A stretch of 53,397 nucleotides of DNA from CAYJGJ01 sp964367585 (GCA_964367585.1 CAYIYH010000011.1:1-53397), one strand, 5' to 3'. Positions 16,116-24,059 are shown, counted from the stretch's first letter. Program-made: numbers and translations. The notes: generated by a model from the sequence alone, not told the origin.

Positions 16116-17444
16116 ATGAATGAAATAAAATGTCCAAATTGTGGTGAGGTTTTTACTGTAGATGAGTCGGGATATGCTGCGATTGTTGAACAAGTGAAAA
16201 ATGAAGAGTTCCAAAAGGAGTTAAAGGAAAGAGAAAAGCTTCTGAAAATAGCAGCTGACAAGGAAGTAGAATTAACAAGAAGTAACGCACAGCATGCTTT
16301 AGAGCAAGCACAGGTTACTGCTAGTGCTGAAATTGAGAAACTAAAATCTATTATTGATAATGCGAAAAAAGATAAGCAAAGCGAGCTTGAAATTGCTGAA
16401 GCAAACGCAAAAGCTAATTTAGAAAAGAGCTTAGCGGAGTCGAATCAAGAAATTGAGAGATTAAAAAGCAAATTAGACCAGGCGGAGAATCAAAAGGAAC
16501 TTGCCGTTAATGCTGAGCAAATAAAATGGCAGACTGCTATCTCAGAAAAGGAAAAAGAAGTAACTTCATTACAACTCAAAAGTGAAAACCTTGTTTCTAC
16601 TCATGATTTGGAAATAAAAGTACTTGAAGATAGCTACAAAGGTAAGCTTTCTGAAAAGGATGAACAGATTAACTTCTACAAAGATTTAAAGGCGAAGCAA
16701 TCGACTAAGATGCTAGGTGAAACGCTAGAACAACATTGCGAAATATCATTTAATCAAGTCCGCCATGTGGGATTTCCTACTGCTTATTTTGAAAAAGATA
16801 ATGACGCAAGGAGCGGAAGTAAAGGCGATTTTATATTCAAAGATTTTACTGATAATGGCACAGAACTTATTTCCATCATGTTCGAAATGAAAAACGAAGC
16901 AGATGAAACTTCAACAAAAAAGAAAAACGAGGATTTCTTTAAGGAATTAGACAAAGACAGAAATGAAAAAAACTGCGAGTATGCGGTGTTGGTTTCAATG
17001 TTAGAAAAAGACAATGAATATTACAATAATGGTATTGTAGACGTTTCTCACAAATATCCGAAGATGTATGTAATTCGTCCCCAATTTTTTATACCCATGA
17101 TTACACTGCTCAGAAATGCCGCAAAGAATTCCGCACAATACAGAGAGCAATTAGCCGAAGCGCAAAATCAAAATATTGATATTTCTAATTTTGAATACCA
17201 AATGAATGATTTCAAAGATAAGTTCGGTCGTAATTATAGATTGGCAAGTGAGAAGTTCCAAACAGCTATCACTGAAATTGATAAAACAATAGAGCATTTG
17301 GAGAAGACTAAAAAAGCACTACTATCTTCAGAGGATAATCTAAGACTTGCAAATAAAAAGGCTGAAGACTTGACTATTAAGAAACTAACAAAAGGCAATC
17401 CGACTATGACAGCTAAATTTGCAGAGTTAGATGCAGAGATATAA
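16116..17444 (+). CDS. DUF2130 protein: zinc-binding N-terminus, coiled coil and possible PD-(D/E)XK core
   Basis: This 442-aa protein matches the DUF2130 family. It begins with EIKCPNCGEVF, half of a zinc-ribbon-like element with a single CxxC. A long charged coiled coil covers about residues 25-195. The conserved domain starts at TKMLGETLEQHCE and contains SGSKGDFIF with D238, then FEMKNE with E257-M-K259. This D...E-x-K arrangement is what one expects of a PD-(D/E)XK nuclease core. A second coiled coil lies near residues 370-410. The role of the family is not established; the DNA-processing reading is an inference from the residues and from neighbouring defence genes. GGAGGTAA precedes the ATG. 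Confidence 0.8.
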   Translation: MNEIKCPNCGEVFTVDESGYAAIVEQVKNEEFQKELKEREKLLKIAADKEVELTRSNAQHALEQAQVTASAEIEKLKSIIDNAKKDKQSELEIAEANAKANLEKSLAESNQEIERLKSKLDQAENQKELAVNAEQIKWQTAISEKEKEVTSLQLKSENLVSTHDLEIKVLEDSYKGKLSEKDEQINFYKDLKAKQSTKMLGETLEQHCEISFNQVRHVGFPTAYFEKDNDARSGSKGDFIFKDFTDNGTELISIMFEMKNEADETSTKKKNEDFFKELDKDRNEKNCEYAVLVSMLEKDNEYYNNGIVDVSHKYPKMYVIRPQFFIPMITLLRNAAKNSAQYREQLAEAQNQNIDISNFEYQMNDFKDKFGRNYRLASEKFQTAITEIDKTIEHLEKTKKALLSSEDNLRLANKKAEDLTIKKLTKGNPTMTAKFAELDAEI

Positions 17445-17489
17445 TACAATGTGAAACATCCTGACGCAATATTTGATTATGTTTTTGTA

Positions 17490-17549
17490 AGTTATAACTG
17501 ATAAAAAACCAAATTCACCATTGATTATAAGTTATAACTGTGATAAAAT
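17490..17549 (+). promoter_or_regulatory. Duplicated AGTTATAACT palindrome and probable promoter before the DUF4143 ATPase
   Basis: The perfect 10-bp palindrome AGTTATAACT occurs at 17490-17499 and again at 17530-17539. Each copy is followed by TG and GATAAAA or ATAAAA, so the repeat is longer than the palindrome. The second copy lies in the spacer of a likely promoter, TTGATT (17521-17526) and TAAAAT (17544-17549), 17 nt apart. Two identical operators 40 bp apart suggest a dimeric regulator, possibly the downstream protein itself. Confidence 0.55.
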
Positions 17550-17570
17550 AGTTACTGAGAGGTGATTATT

Positions 17571-18773
17571 ATGGTCAAAAGACAAGAATATTTAGATAAG
17601 ATTGTGCCATTTATTGATAAAGAGCTTATTAAAGTTTTGACAGGTATCAGAAGAAGTGGCAAGTCGGTTATGCTTGAACTGATTAAAGATGAACTAATAT
17701 CAAGGGGATTAAGTGTAACTAATTTAATATCTTTTAATTTTGAAGATATGAGTTATAGTGCTTTACTAACTGCCGAGGCTTTGCACGAAAAAGTGAGTGA
17801 ACTTATTTCAGATACGAGTGGAAAAGTATATTTGTTTTTTGATGAAATTCAAGAAGTCGAAAACTGGGAAAAGGCTATTAACTCTATTCGAGTAAAATTT
17901 GATTGCGACATTTATATTACAGGGTCGAATGCAAAACTACTGTCTTCAGAGCTTGCAACATACCTTTCTGGCCGCTATGTGGAATTTACTATCTATCCTT
18001 TTTCTTTTAAAGAGTTCACTGTGCTTTATAAGAATGAGTTTCCAAGCAGCGATACAAGAGATATTTTTAGGACATATCTTGTGACAGGCGGCATGCCATA
18101 TCTTGCTAATTTACGTTTTGAAAGTGAGTCGTCGAAGCTTTATTTGCGCGAGTTGTATAACGCTTTGCTGCTAAAGGATGTGGTTAAGCGAAACAATATT
18201 CGAGATATTGACTTGCTTGAGCGTATAATTTCTTATATTACAGTAAATATAGGGACGACTTTTTCGGCTACTAATATCTCAAAGTACTTTAAGAACGAGG
18301 GTAGAATCGTCGCACCGGAAACTATTCTGAATTATATCAAGGCTTGTGAAGCTGCATTTTTATTTTACAGGGTGAGACGAGAAGACCTCCAAGGTAAAAA
18401 AGTACTGGCGACTAATGAGAAGTATTATATTGCTGATCAGGGTATTCGCGAGGCAGTTTTTGGCTCAAATATGAAAGATATTAACTTGATTTTTGAAAAT
18501 ATTGTATATATGGAGCTTATCCGCCGTGGTTATGAAGTTACTGTTGGTAAAGCTCATGATAAAGAAGTCGACTTTGTAGCCAAAAAGCAAGGTGAGAAAA
18601 TTTATGTACAGGTGGCGTATCTATTAGCAAGTGATGAAACAATCGAACGCGAGTTTTCTGCTCTTGAGAGTATTTCCGATAATTTTACAAAATATGTCGT
18701 GAGTGCTGACGAGTTTGATATGGGCAGAAATGGAATTATTCACAGGAATATTCGAGATTTCTTACTAGATTAA
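17571..18773 (+). CDS. AAA_14 / DUF4143 family ATPase
   Basis: This 400-aa protein has the two-part structure of the AAA_14-DUF4143 family. The N-terminal ATPase has TGIRRSGKS (Walker A, 24-32), LFFDEIQEVENW (Walker B, D91-E92) and the family segment ITGSNAKLLSSELATYLSGR with a sensor Asn. The C-terminal part includes LENYIKAC-like helices, a YIADQGIREAVFG segment and a PD-(D/E)XK-like EVDFVAKK with IYVQVAY. Such proteins are widespread and their role is unsettled; links to DNA or to toxin-antitoxin-like regulation have been proposed. ATG at 17571 follows GAGAGGTG. A GTG at 17562 would place the start inside the ribosome binding site. Codon use is less AT-rich than in the preceding genes. Confidence 0.85.
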   Translation: MVKRQEYLDKIVPFIDKELIKVLTGIRRSGKSVMLELIKDELISRGLSVTNLISFNFEDMSYSALLTAEALHEKVSELISDTSGKVYLFFDEIQEVENWEKAINSIRVKFDCDIYITGSNAKLLSSELATYLSGRYVEFTIYPFSFKEFTVLYKNEFPSSDTRDIFRTYLVTGGMPYLANLRFESESSKLYLRELYNALLLKDVVKRNNIRDIDLLERIISYITVNIGTTFSATNISKYFKNEGRIVAPETILNYIKACEAAFLFYRVRREDLQGKKVLATNEKYYIADQGIREAVFGSNMKDINLIFENIVYMELIRRGYEVTVGKAHDKEVDFVAKKQGEKIYVQVAYLLASDETIEREFSALESISDNFTKYVVSADEFDMGRNGIIHRNIRDFLLD

Positions 18774-18820
18774 TAAAAATAGAGGAACGAAAATGAGTTG
18801 CACTTGAAAGTATTCTAAAT

Positions 18821-18862
18821 AATTCTATTGAATCAATTGCTATTAATTCAATAGAATTTTCT
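18821..18862 (+). terminator. Terminator hairpin after the DUF4143 ATPase gene
   Basis: A perfect 13-bp inverted repeat (AATTCTATTGAAT at 18821-18833 and its complement at 18846-18858) encloses a 12-nt loop and is followed by T residues. The stem is AT-rich and the T run short, so its strength is uncertain. It lies between two convergent transcription units. Confidence 0.5.
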
Positions 18863-18876
18863 GGTTTAATGACAGG

Positions 18877-18900
18877 AATAATATGACATTATTGTTTTTG
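18877..18900 (+). terminator. Second small terminator-like hairpin
   Basis: AATAAT and ATTATT pair around a 5-nt loop and are followed by GTTTTTG. With the hairpin just upstream it may form a tandem terminator that stops + strand transcription before the convergent kinase gene. Confidence 0.35.
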
Positions 18901-18941
18901 TGTATGTCGAAGTTGTTTTAACTATAAAAATATCTAATTTT

Positions 18942-20477
18942 CTAATACCTAATCAAAAACGACGTGAGGAACGGCAATATTCTAGAGAGTCCATACGCAG
19001 GCAGGCAGATTAGTATTGAGTTTAGTACTAGGCTGAGCCAGTCGTCATAGAATGTGTATATCATTACCCCTACATACAAGGCATATGCTAAGTATATCGA
19101 GAGATTTAATATGAATGCTATTCCGACGAAGAAGCCTGATGAGAGATTTAGTAATTTGAACACTCCGGCGTATATCCACATAGGGATGAATGGGATTGTA
19201 GCCATGGCTACTACTGTAATTAATATCCTAAGAATTGCGCTATCGACTGATATATTACTTAATAACCACAGCAAGAGCAAATGATTGGCTACGAATACAG
19301 CGAGCCCGACTATCATGCCGAATGCGAAGGCAAGTTTATTGTATTTTCTGCGAGGTGTTGAGCGGTAGGTGCTTGTGTTAGTATTTGTGTTTGTGGTCGT
19401 GGTCGTGGTCGGTTTGTTGTAGCTAGTTTTTCGAATTGCTACCGCTTGAGAGGCGATAGTTCCTCTTACTCTATTATCGGCCTCACAATATGGGCAAGTC
19501 CTATTTCTGTTAAAGTATTTATGTGAGCGGTTATTGTTACAAGTAGTCAGGCTTTGTTCGAACTTAGTTATTACATTAAAGAATGTAATTGCAGGAGGTC
19601 TCAATTGAGGAGTTAATGCTTGCTTGGCAGAAAAAGATGCTATGAAAAGGTTCTGCAAGTTAAGTGGTAGGCTGTCAAATCTAGGGGCGTACTTAGGTGC
19701 TGTCAGTGAATGTCTATTTTTTACAAATGGGAATATCCCTTTTTCTATATTAGGTATAATGCTAAAAGATGAGGCCGATGCGTTGCCCGTGACGACACAA
19801 GAGTAGGGATGGGCGCCGTTCATGATGAGCGCAAAGAGATGTACAGCAATTGCAAAATAGTCGGTGTATGTAGAAAAAGCAGGGAAGGTAAGCCCTCTGA
19901 GGCTTGAGTGATTGTCCATTATTTTATGTACTTCCGCAGGTACATATTCGGGTCTACATACCGGGCAGACATAGTATTCGCCTTTGGCATTTTTTATTTG
20001 ATAGGAATCTGTATCTACTAGTGTGACGAGTGCAGTCTTAGGGTCTACGCATATATTGGCTGGGTTTAAGTCGCCACAGACATGTCCGCTATTGTGTACT
20101 GCACCGACTGCAGCGCAAAGATTTTTAGCCACGGCAAGATAGAATGAAAAATCTAAATTGCTTCTTTTGTCGTATGAATAAAGACTATCGATTTTAGTAA
20201 AGCTACCGACTCTATTCATCACGAATCCCAAAAAATTCCCTTGTACATCATATACGATGTCTAGCGGCCAAGCAATTTGATTAGTCGCAGAAAGCGGAGG
20301 AGATGCAATCATTGCACTCAGTTTTTGTTCTTTTGTTTCGGTTCTTCCTTGTGGATGGTAAATTTTTGCAACTAAATTGGGCATTCCAATCACATCGTAT
20401 ATGCTTCCTTCTCCACCTTTGGCAAATGGAGCCGTCGATAGTGTGTAACGTTGATTTTGGTTGTTAGTTACTGTCAT
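18942..20477 (-). CDS. Ser/Thr protein kinase-like membrane protein of the TerY-P triad
   Basis: The protein has 511 aa. Residues about 10-300 form a protein-kinase fold: KGGEGSIY (20-27) is the glycine loop, K38 in VAKIYH the ATP lysine, GDLNPANICVD (135-145) the catalytic loop with D136 and N141, and D155 in VDTDSYQ the metal-binding Asp (DTD instead of DFG). A CPYC motif near residue 330, with a nearby Cys and His, may hold zinc. A Ser/Thr/Asn-rich linker and three to four hydrophobic segments follow (about 400-511), so the kinase probably faces the cytoplasm from the membrane. ATG at 20477 is chosen because GAGG lies 6 nt before it. It overlaps the end of the phosphatase gene. Confidence 0.85.
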   Translation of the reverse strand: MTVTNNQNQRYTLSTAPFAKGGEGSIYDVIGMPNLVAKIYHPQGRTETKEQKLSAMIASPPLSATNQIAWPLDIVYDVQGNFLGFVMNRVGSFTKIDSLYSYDKRSNLDFSFYLAVAKNLCAAVGAVHNSGHVCGDLNPANICVDPKTALVTLVDTDSYQIKNAKGEYYVCPVCRPEYVPAEVHKIMDNHSSLRGLTFPAFSTYTDYFAIAVHLFALIMNGAHPYSCVVTGNASASSFSIIPNIEKGIFPFVKNRHSLTAPKYAPRFDSLPLNLQNLFIASFSAKQALTPQLRPPAITFFNVITKFEQSLTTCNNNRSHKYFNRNRTCPYCEADNRVRGTIASQAVAIRKTSYNKPTTTTTTNTNTNTSTYRSTPRRKYNKLAFAFGMIVGLAVFVANHLLLLWLLSNISVDSAILRILITVVAMATIPFIPMWIYAGVFKLLNLSSGFFVGIAFILNLSIYLAYALYVGVMIYTFYDDWLSLVLNSILICLPAYGLSRILPFLTSFLIRY

Positions 20478-21390
20478 CTTTTGCCTCATCTTTAGGTATT
20501 AGGTGTGGATAAAGTTTGTAGTATATTTCGGTTTTGATTTTTTCCCAGTTAGGTTCATCGTAATATGATGAATCAGGAGAAGTTACATTTGCATCTTTAT
20601 TCATCAACACAGCGGCGGACAGGTCGTCTTGCAAGTCTTGATGTTTTAAGTCTATATATTTTTTTGCGTCTTCTTCTTTATCTACACATGCGAGATCTTG
20701 TAATATGTGATCGCTTTTTATGAAGTGCGATATGAAGGCGTGATATATTTTGTTGTCTGCGTTTTTTAATATTGCAGGGCATGCTACATCAAACAATCCG
20801 TCTGTAAATAGCGCGATTGCACAATATTCTTCTTTTACGATTTCAAAATGATAATATTTACTATCGGTACGAAGTGGAATGACTTCATTCCATGTGTCTC
20901 CTTTGGTCACAGTTGTGAGTAGTTCATACTCACCATTTTTTTTCATGCCAAGTAATCCCCCGTCACCTATGTGGCCGAAGATTACTTTAGATCCGTCAAA
21001 AACTGCCGCCGTCAAGGTAGTGTCGTAGTCGGTAATGTCGTTTCCTGATTCTTTTGCAATCTTGGCTATTTCCTCGTTACATAAGTCGAAGCCTTTTCGA
21101 AGAGCCGAGCAAAGTTTATCATCTGTAGAATTTTCTAATAGTGGCTCACAGTGTTTAAAAAGCGTTTCCACTGCAACTTTCGCACCGATTTCTGAATACT
21201 TGCAACTTCCTACGCCATCTGCTACCGCCGCAAAGCTGAATCGATTTCCTAGATGTATCATAGAAAAATCTTGACAGACAGTTTCTGATTTTATGTGGCT
21301 TCTCCCTACGATGGAGAAGTTAAACCCTTCTATTCTATTATTCGCCCCATTCACTTGGCACCACTCTAGTATTTTCTGGTAAGTTGTCAT
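20464..21390 (-). CDS. PP2C-family Ser/Thr phosphatase of the TerY-P triad
   Basis: This protein of about 308 aa has the PP2C metal-binding signatures: QDF (D41), AAVADGVGS (D58-G59), GHIGDGG in the middle and FTDGLFD near residue 200. It should reverse the phosphorylation made by the neighbouring kinase, with two Mn or Mg ions in the active site. There is no signal peptide or membrane span. The start is uncertain: the frame is open to 21465, and the ATG at 21390 keeps the full catalytic domain and gives an overlap of 53 nt with the vWA gene. A GTG closer to the vWA stop is a further option. The 3' end overlaps the kinase gene by 14 nt, so the three genes are tightly coupled. Confidence 0.87.
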   Translation of the reverse strand: MTTYQKILEWCQVNGANNRIEGFNFSIVGRSHIKSETVCQDFSMIHLGNRFSFAAVADGVGSCKYSEIGAKVAVETLFKHCEPLLENSTDDKLCSALRKGFDLCNEEIAKIAKESGNDITDYDTTLTAAVFDGSKVIFGHIGDGGLLGMKKNGEYELLTTVTKGDTWNEVIPLRTDSKYYHFEIVKEEYCAIALFTDGLFDVACPAILKNADNKIYHAFISHFIKSDHILQDLACVDKEEDAKKYIDLKHQDLQDDLSAAVLMNKDANVTSPDSSYYDEPNWEKIKTEIYYKLYPHLIPKDEAKDDSN

Positions 21391-22030
21391 ATGCAACCGC
21401 ATCGCCTGCTTTTGATCGAGATTTTGCCGAAAGGCTACTTGATAGCCATTCGAAAAGACCCGCAAAGTTTAGCGTTTCATCGAGTTCGATTACACGTTTA
21501 GTCAGGCTTGTGAGTATTTCTTTATCATAGCCGGAAACTCCGACTGCCCATAGTTCAAGTTTTTTTAGCGCTTGCATGTCTGTTAGTCTTTGAAAAGCAG
21601 CCGCATAGTCGTCGTTTGGGGCCCCGTCGGAAATCATGAATATCCATGGCCTATGATATGGCACACCTAGTTCTTTGTATTGTGCTTTGCGTTCTTCCAA
21701 AAGGTCTATCGCGGTGTTTAATCCCGCTCCCATAGATGTTTGTCCTTCCGCAGTTAGCGTAGGAACTTCCATATGTGTTATCGGTGTAAATGATTGTAAT
21801 ATGTTGACATCCGTAGAGAATCCTACCACAGCTATGTCCAAACTGCGACAAAGAAGTTCATCGTCTATGCATTGTTTTCTAAATTGTTTCACTGCATCGT
21901 TTAATGCTCCTATTGCGTTGTTTGTTTCCATAGATAAAGAAGTGTCGAGAAGTAGCACGCACGCTAAGTGTTGATCATTGAGCGATGCGGGGCTTGCGCC
22001 GTTGTCAGCGGAAAATACTTGTTGTTCCAT
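21338..22030 (-). CDS. TerY-like von Willebrand factor A domain protein
   Basis: This 230-aa protein is almost entirely a vWA domain. DTSLSM (D29-x-S31-x-S33) is the first part of the MIDAS metal site, GQTSMGAGL supplies the Thr, and ISDGAPND the last Asp. The domain ends near residue 190 and a short tail follows. It resembles TerY, which occurs with a PP2C phosphatase and a kinase in the TerY-P triad associated with tellurite and stress-response or phage-related loci. It is the first gene of a minus-strand operon: AGGAG lies 7 nt before the ATG and a near-consensus promoter lies at 22071-22099. No TerB, TerC, TerD or TerZ gene is in the window. Confidence 0.87.
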   Translation of the reverse strand: MEQQVFSADNGASPASLNDQHLACVLLLDTSLSMETNNAIGALNDAVKQFRKQCIDDELLCRSLDIAVVGFSTDVNILQSFTPITHMEVPTLTAEGQTSMGAGLNTAIDLLEERKAQYKELGVPYHRPWIFMISDGAPNDDYAAAFQRLTDMQALKKLELWAVGVSGYDKEILTSLTKRVIELDETLNFAGLFEWLSSSLSAKSRSKAGDAVAYDNLPENTRVVPSEWGE

Positions 22031-22070
22031 ATTGTTCTCCTATTTATTTTACAGAAGTTAGTATTACACA

Positions 22071-22099
22071 ATTATAACACAGCTTAAAAGTGGTGTCAT
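22071..22099 (-). promoter_or_regulatory. Promoter of the vWA-PP2C-kinase operon
   Basis: On the minus strand ATGACA (22099-22094) and TATAAT (22076-22071) are separated by 17 nt, and TGT just before the -10 box gives an extended -10. It lies about 40 nt before the vWA start. On the opposite strand the -35 region reads AAAAGTGGTGTCAT, which shares AAAAGTGGTGT with the mraZ promoter. Confidence 0.7.
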
Positions 22100-22119
22100 C
22101 TTTTTTTGGTAATGCAATG

Positions 22120-22300
22120 TGCAAATGCCATGTAGCGTTCGAAAGAAATCTTTGCGTCGCAAGTGATAGTAAAATATGCAAATGCCATGTAGCGTTCGAG
22201 AGAAACCTTTGCGTCACAAGTGATAGTAAAATATGCAAATGCCATGTAGCGTTCGAGAGAAACCTTTGCGTCGCAAGTGATAGTAAAATATGCGAATGAC
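22120..22300. repeat. Tandem array of three 57-bp repeats plus a partial fourth
   Basis: Units start at 22120, 22177 and 22234, and a fragment starts at 22291. Each begins TGCAAATGCCATGTAGCGTT and ends AGTGATAGTAAAATA, and the copies differ at only a few positions. Because 57 is divisible by 3, both strands stay open over the array and give artificial 19-residue peptide repeats, which I do not consider genes. Copies are contiguous with no unique spacers, so this is not a CRISPR array. The last copy is the left arm of a larger inverted repeat. Confidence 0.92.
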
Positions 22301-22419
22301 CGAGATAGTAAAAACACTGTCATAAAGTAAAAGTTTGTTTTTACTGTCTCAGTGGAAGTCGGAGCAGATTTTACCACTTGCAGCATGGGTTTTCTGAGAA
22401 CGCTATATGGCATTTGCAT
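22233..22419. repeat. Fold-back (MITE-like) inverted repeat with arms of 83 nt
   Basis: The left arm (22233-22315) and the reverse complement of the right arm (22337-22419) align over most of their length. Outer ends ATGCAAATGCCATRTAGCGTTC match with one difference, a middle block CAAGTG.TA.TAAAAT is shared, and inner ends GAGAYAGTAAAAAC match with one difference. The loop has 21 nt. The whole could form a long hairpin. No transposase gene, clear target duplication or known family name could be assigned. From 22420 to the mraZ promoter only AT-rich DNA without further features is seen. Confidence 0.75.
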
Positions 22420-22514
22420 TATGGAAAGCCTGCGATACGTGAAGATTCCATTATAGATTGAGCAAGAATGAAAGCACATTGCGAAAATAATCGAAAAAAC
22501 ATAAAAAAAGCGAT

Positions 22515-22566
22515 AAAAGTGGTGTAATGTGGTTGACAAATGATGTGAAGTGGTGTAAAATGGTGG
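22515..22566 (+). promoter_or_regulatory. mraZ/dcw promoter with MraZ-box-like repeats
   Basis: TTGACA (22533-22538) and TAAAAT (22556-22561) are separated by 17 nt. Two pairs of TGGTN-N5-TGGTN overlap it: 22520-22534 touches the -35 box and 22551-22565 covers the -10 box. MraZ is known to bind TGGG-type repeats spaced by 5 nt in front of its own gene, so autorepression of the division cluster is likely; here the repeats read TGGT. Both pairs sit in the longer motif AAGTGGTGT. Confidence 0.75.
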
Positions 22567-22615
22567 ATATTATGATAATTCTGTGAAGCAGAAAAACGAG
22601 AGGGAAAACTTTACT

Positions 22616-23047
22616 ATGTTCATGGGCACATTCTACAATTCAATAGATGCGAAAAATCGCATGATCGTGCCAGCAAAGCACAGAGATGAATTGGGATACT
22701 CATGCGTAGTCACCCAAGGACTCGATAAGTGCTTGAACATATACACTTTGGATGATTGGAAAAAAGAAATGGCAAAAATTGAAACACTTCCATCATCAAA
22801 CCCAAAAGTAAGAGCGTTCATCAGACATTTTTGCGGCAATGCTACAGAGTGTGAAATCGATAAACAAGGAAGAATAAGCATGACACAGGATTTAGTCAAG
22901 TACGCGGACATATCTAAGGAACTAGTCACTGTAGGTGCAATGCAAAAAATAGAAATCTGGTCTAAGGAAGTATGGGAAGCTTCCGAGGGTAATATAAGGA
23001 TGAGCAGCGATGAATTCGCAGACGCTCTTGAGTCATTTAATTTTTAA
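22616..23047 (+). CDS. mraZ: Transcriptional regulator MraZ
   Basis: This 143-aa protein contains the two SpoVT-AbrB-like repeats of MraZ: DAKNRMIVPAKHRDELG near residue 12 and DKQGRISMTQDL near residue 83. Each carries the DxxxR DNA-contact signature. MraZ forms rings that bind repeated boxes in front of its own gene and tune the division and cell-wall cluster. ATG at 22616 gives the standard start MFMGTFYNS and the normal length. An upstream in-frame GTG at 22583 lacks a ribosome binding site, whereas AGAGGGA lies about 10 nt before 22616. It is the first gene of the dcw cluster; rsmH follows after 70 nt. Confidence 0.97.
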   Translation: MFMGTFYNSIDAKNRMIVPAKHRDELGYSCVVTQGLDKCLNIYTLDDWKKEMAKIETLPSSNPKVRAFIRHFCGNATECEIDKQGRISMTQDLVKYADISKELVTVGAMQKIEIWSKEVWEASEGNIRMSSDEFADALESFNF

Positions 23048-23117
23048 CATGAGGAACCGAGTAGTAATGAATTTGCAGGTGCCTTCGATCCGTTTAATTC
23101 TTAGTGGAGAATGATAT

Positions 23118-24059
23118 ATGAAATTTGAGCATACCCCGGTATTACTCAATGAGACAATCGAAAGTCTAGACATTAAGCAAGATGGAACATATGTAGATGG
23201 GACATTGGGCGGAGCAGGGCACGCAAGCGAAGTATGCTCGAGGCTTTCTTCCGCTGGAATTTTTATCGGAATAGATAGAGATATCGAAGCATTGGAATCT
23301 TCGAAACAAAGACTAGCATCATACGAATGCAAAAAAATATTTGTCCACTCGAACTATGCCGACATCAAAAATGTCTTAGAAGAGTTAAACATAAAAGGAA
23401 TCGACGGTGCGATGTTAGACATCGGAGTTTCGTCTTATCAACTCGACAATTCTAGTAGAGGATTTTCGTACATGAACGATGCGCCATTAGACATGAGAAT
23501 GAATCGAGATGATACGTTTACAGCATTTGATGTAATCAATACGTATAGCCAAGACGAGCTTTTTAAAATATTCAAAAGCTATGGTGAAGAAAAATGGTCA
23601 TCACGCGTGGCTCAGTTTATCATCGAGCAACGTAAAATGGGTGAAATAAATACTACATATGAATTAGTAGACATCATCAAAGCGGCTATCCCTGCATCAG
23701 CTAGGAGAGATGGGCCTCATCCGGCGAAGAGGATATTCCAGGCAATAAGGATAGAGGTAAATGGAGAGCTGGATTCATTAGAAGAGGGAGTAGAAGACTA
23801 CATCGATGTTTTGAATCCAGAAGGAAGATTGTGTGTGATCACATTCCACTCTTTAGAGGATAGAATCGTCAAGGAGATATTTAATAAAAGGGTTAATCCA
23901 TGCATATGCCCACCGGAAATGCCCATATGCGTGTGTGAAAAGGTGGCCGACATCGCCAAGATAACGAAAAAACCTATAACAGCAACACAAGAGGAGTTAG
24001 ATGAGAACCCGAGAAGCAGAAGCGCTAAACTAAGGGTATGTAAAAGAGTTGGTTCGTAA
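23118..24059 (+). CDS. rsmH: 16S rRNA (cytosine(1402)-N(4))-methyltransferase RsmH
   Basis: RsmH (MraW) methylates N4 of C1402 in the decoding centre of 16S rRNA with SAM. The 313-aa protein has HTPVLLNETIESL at the start, the SAM-binding VDGTLGGAGHA (about residues 27-37), GFSYMNDAPLDMRMN, PHPAKRIFQAIRIEVN and ITFHSLEDRIVK, all hallmarks of the family. The length is normal. GGAG precedes the ATG. It lies in the usual place between mraZ and ftsL. Confidence 0.98.
   Translation: MKFEHTPVLLNETIESLDIKQDGTYVDGTLGGAGHASEVCSRLSSAGIFIGIDRDIEALESSKQRLASYECKKIFVHSNYADIKNVLEELNIKGIDGAMLDIGVSSYQLDNSSRGFSYMNDAPLDMRMNRDDTFTAFDVINTYSQDELFKIFKSYGEEKWSSRVAQFIIEQRKMGEINTTYELVDIIKAAIPASARRDGPHPAKRIFQAIRIEVNGELDSLEEGVEDYIDVLNPEGRLCVITFHSLEDRIVKEIFNKRVNPCICPPEMPICVCEKVADIAKITKKPITATQEELDENPRSRSAKLRVCKRVGS

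Noticed and set aside
22120..22300. CRISPR array
   Set aside because: The repeats are contiguous with no unique spacers, the unit is too long, and no cas gene is in the window.
22090..22539. Open frames on both strands with 19-residue peptide repeats (for example CKCHVAFERN... on the + strand and a 147-codon frame on the - strand)
   Set aside because: They arise because the DNA repeat unit is 57 bp, a multiple of three. There is no ribosome binding site and no domain, and both strands are open at once.
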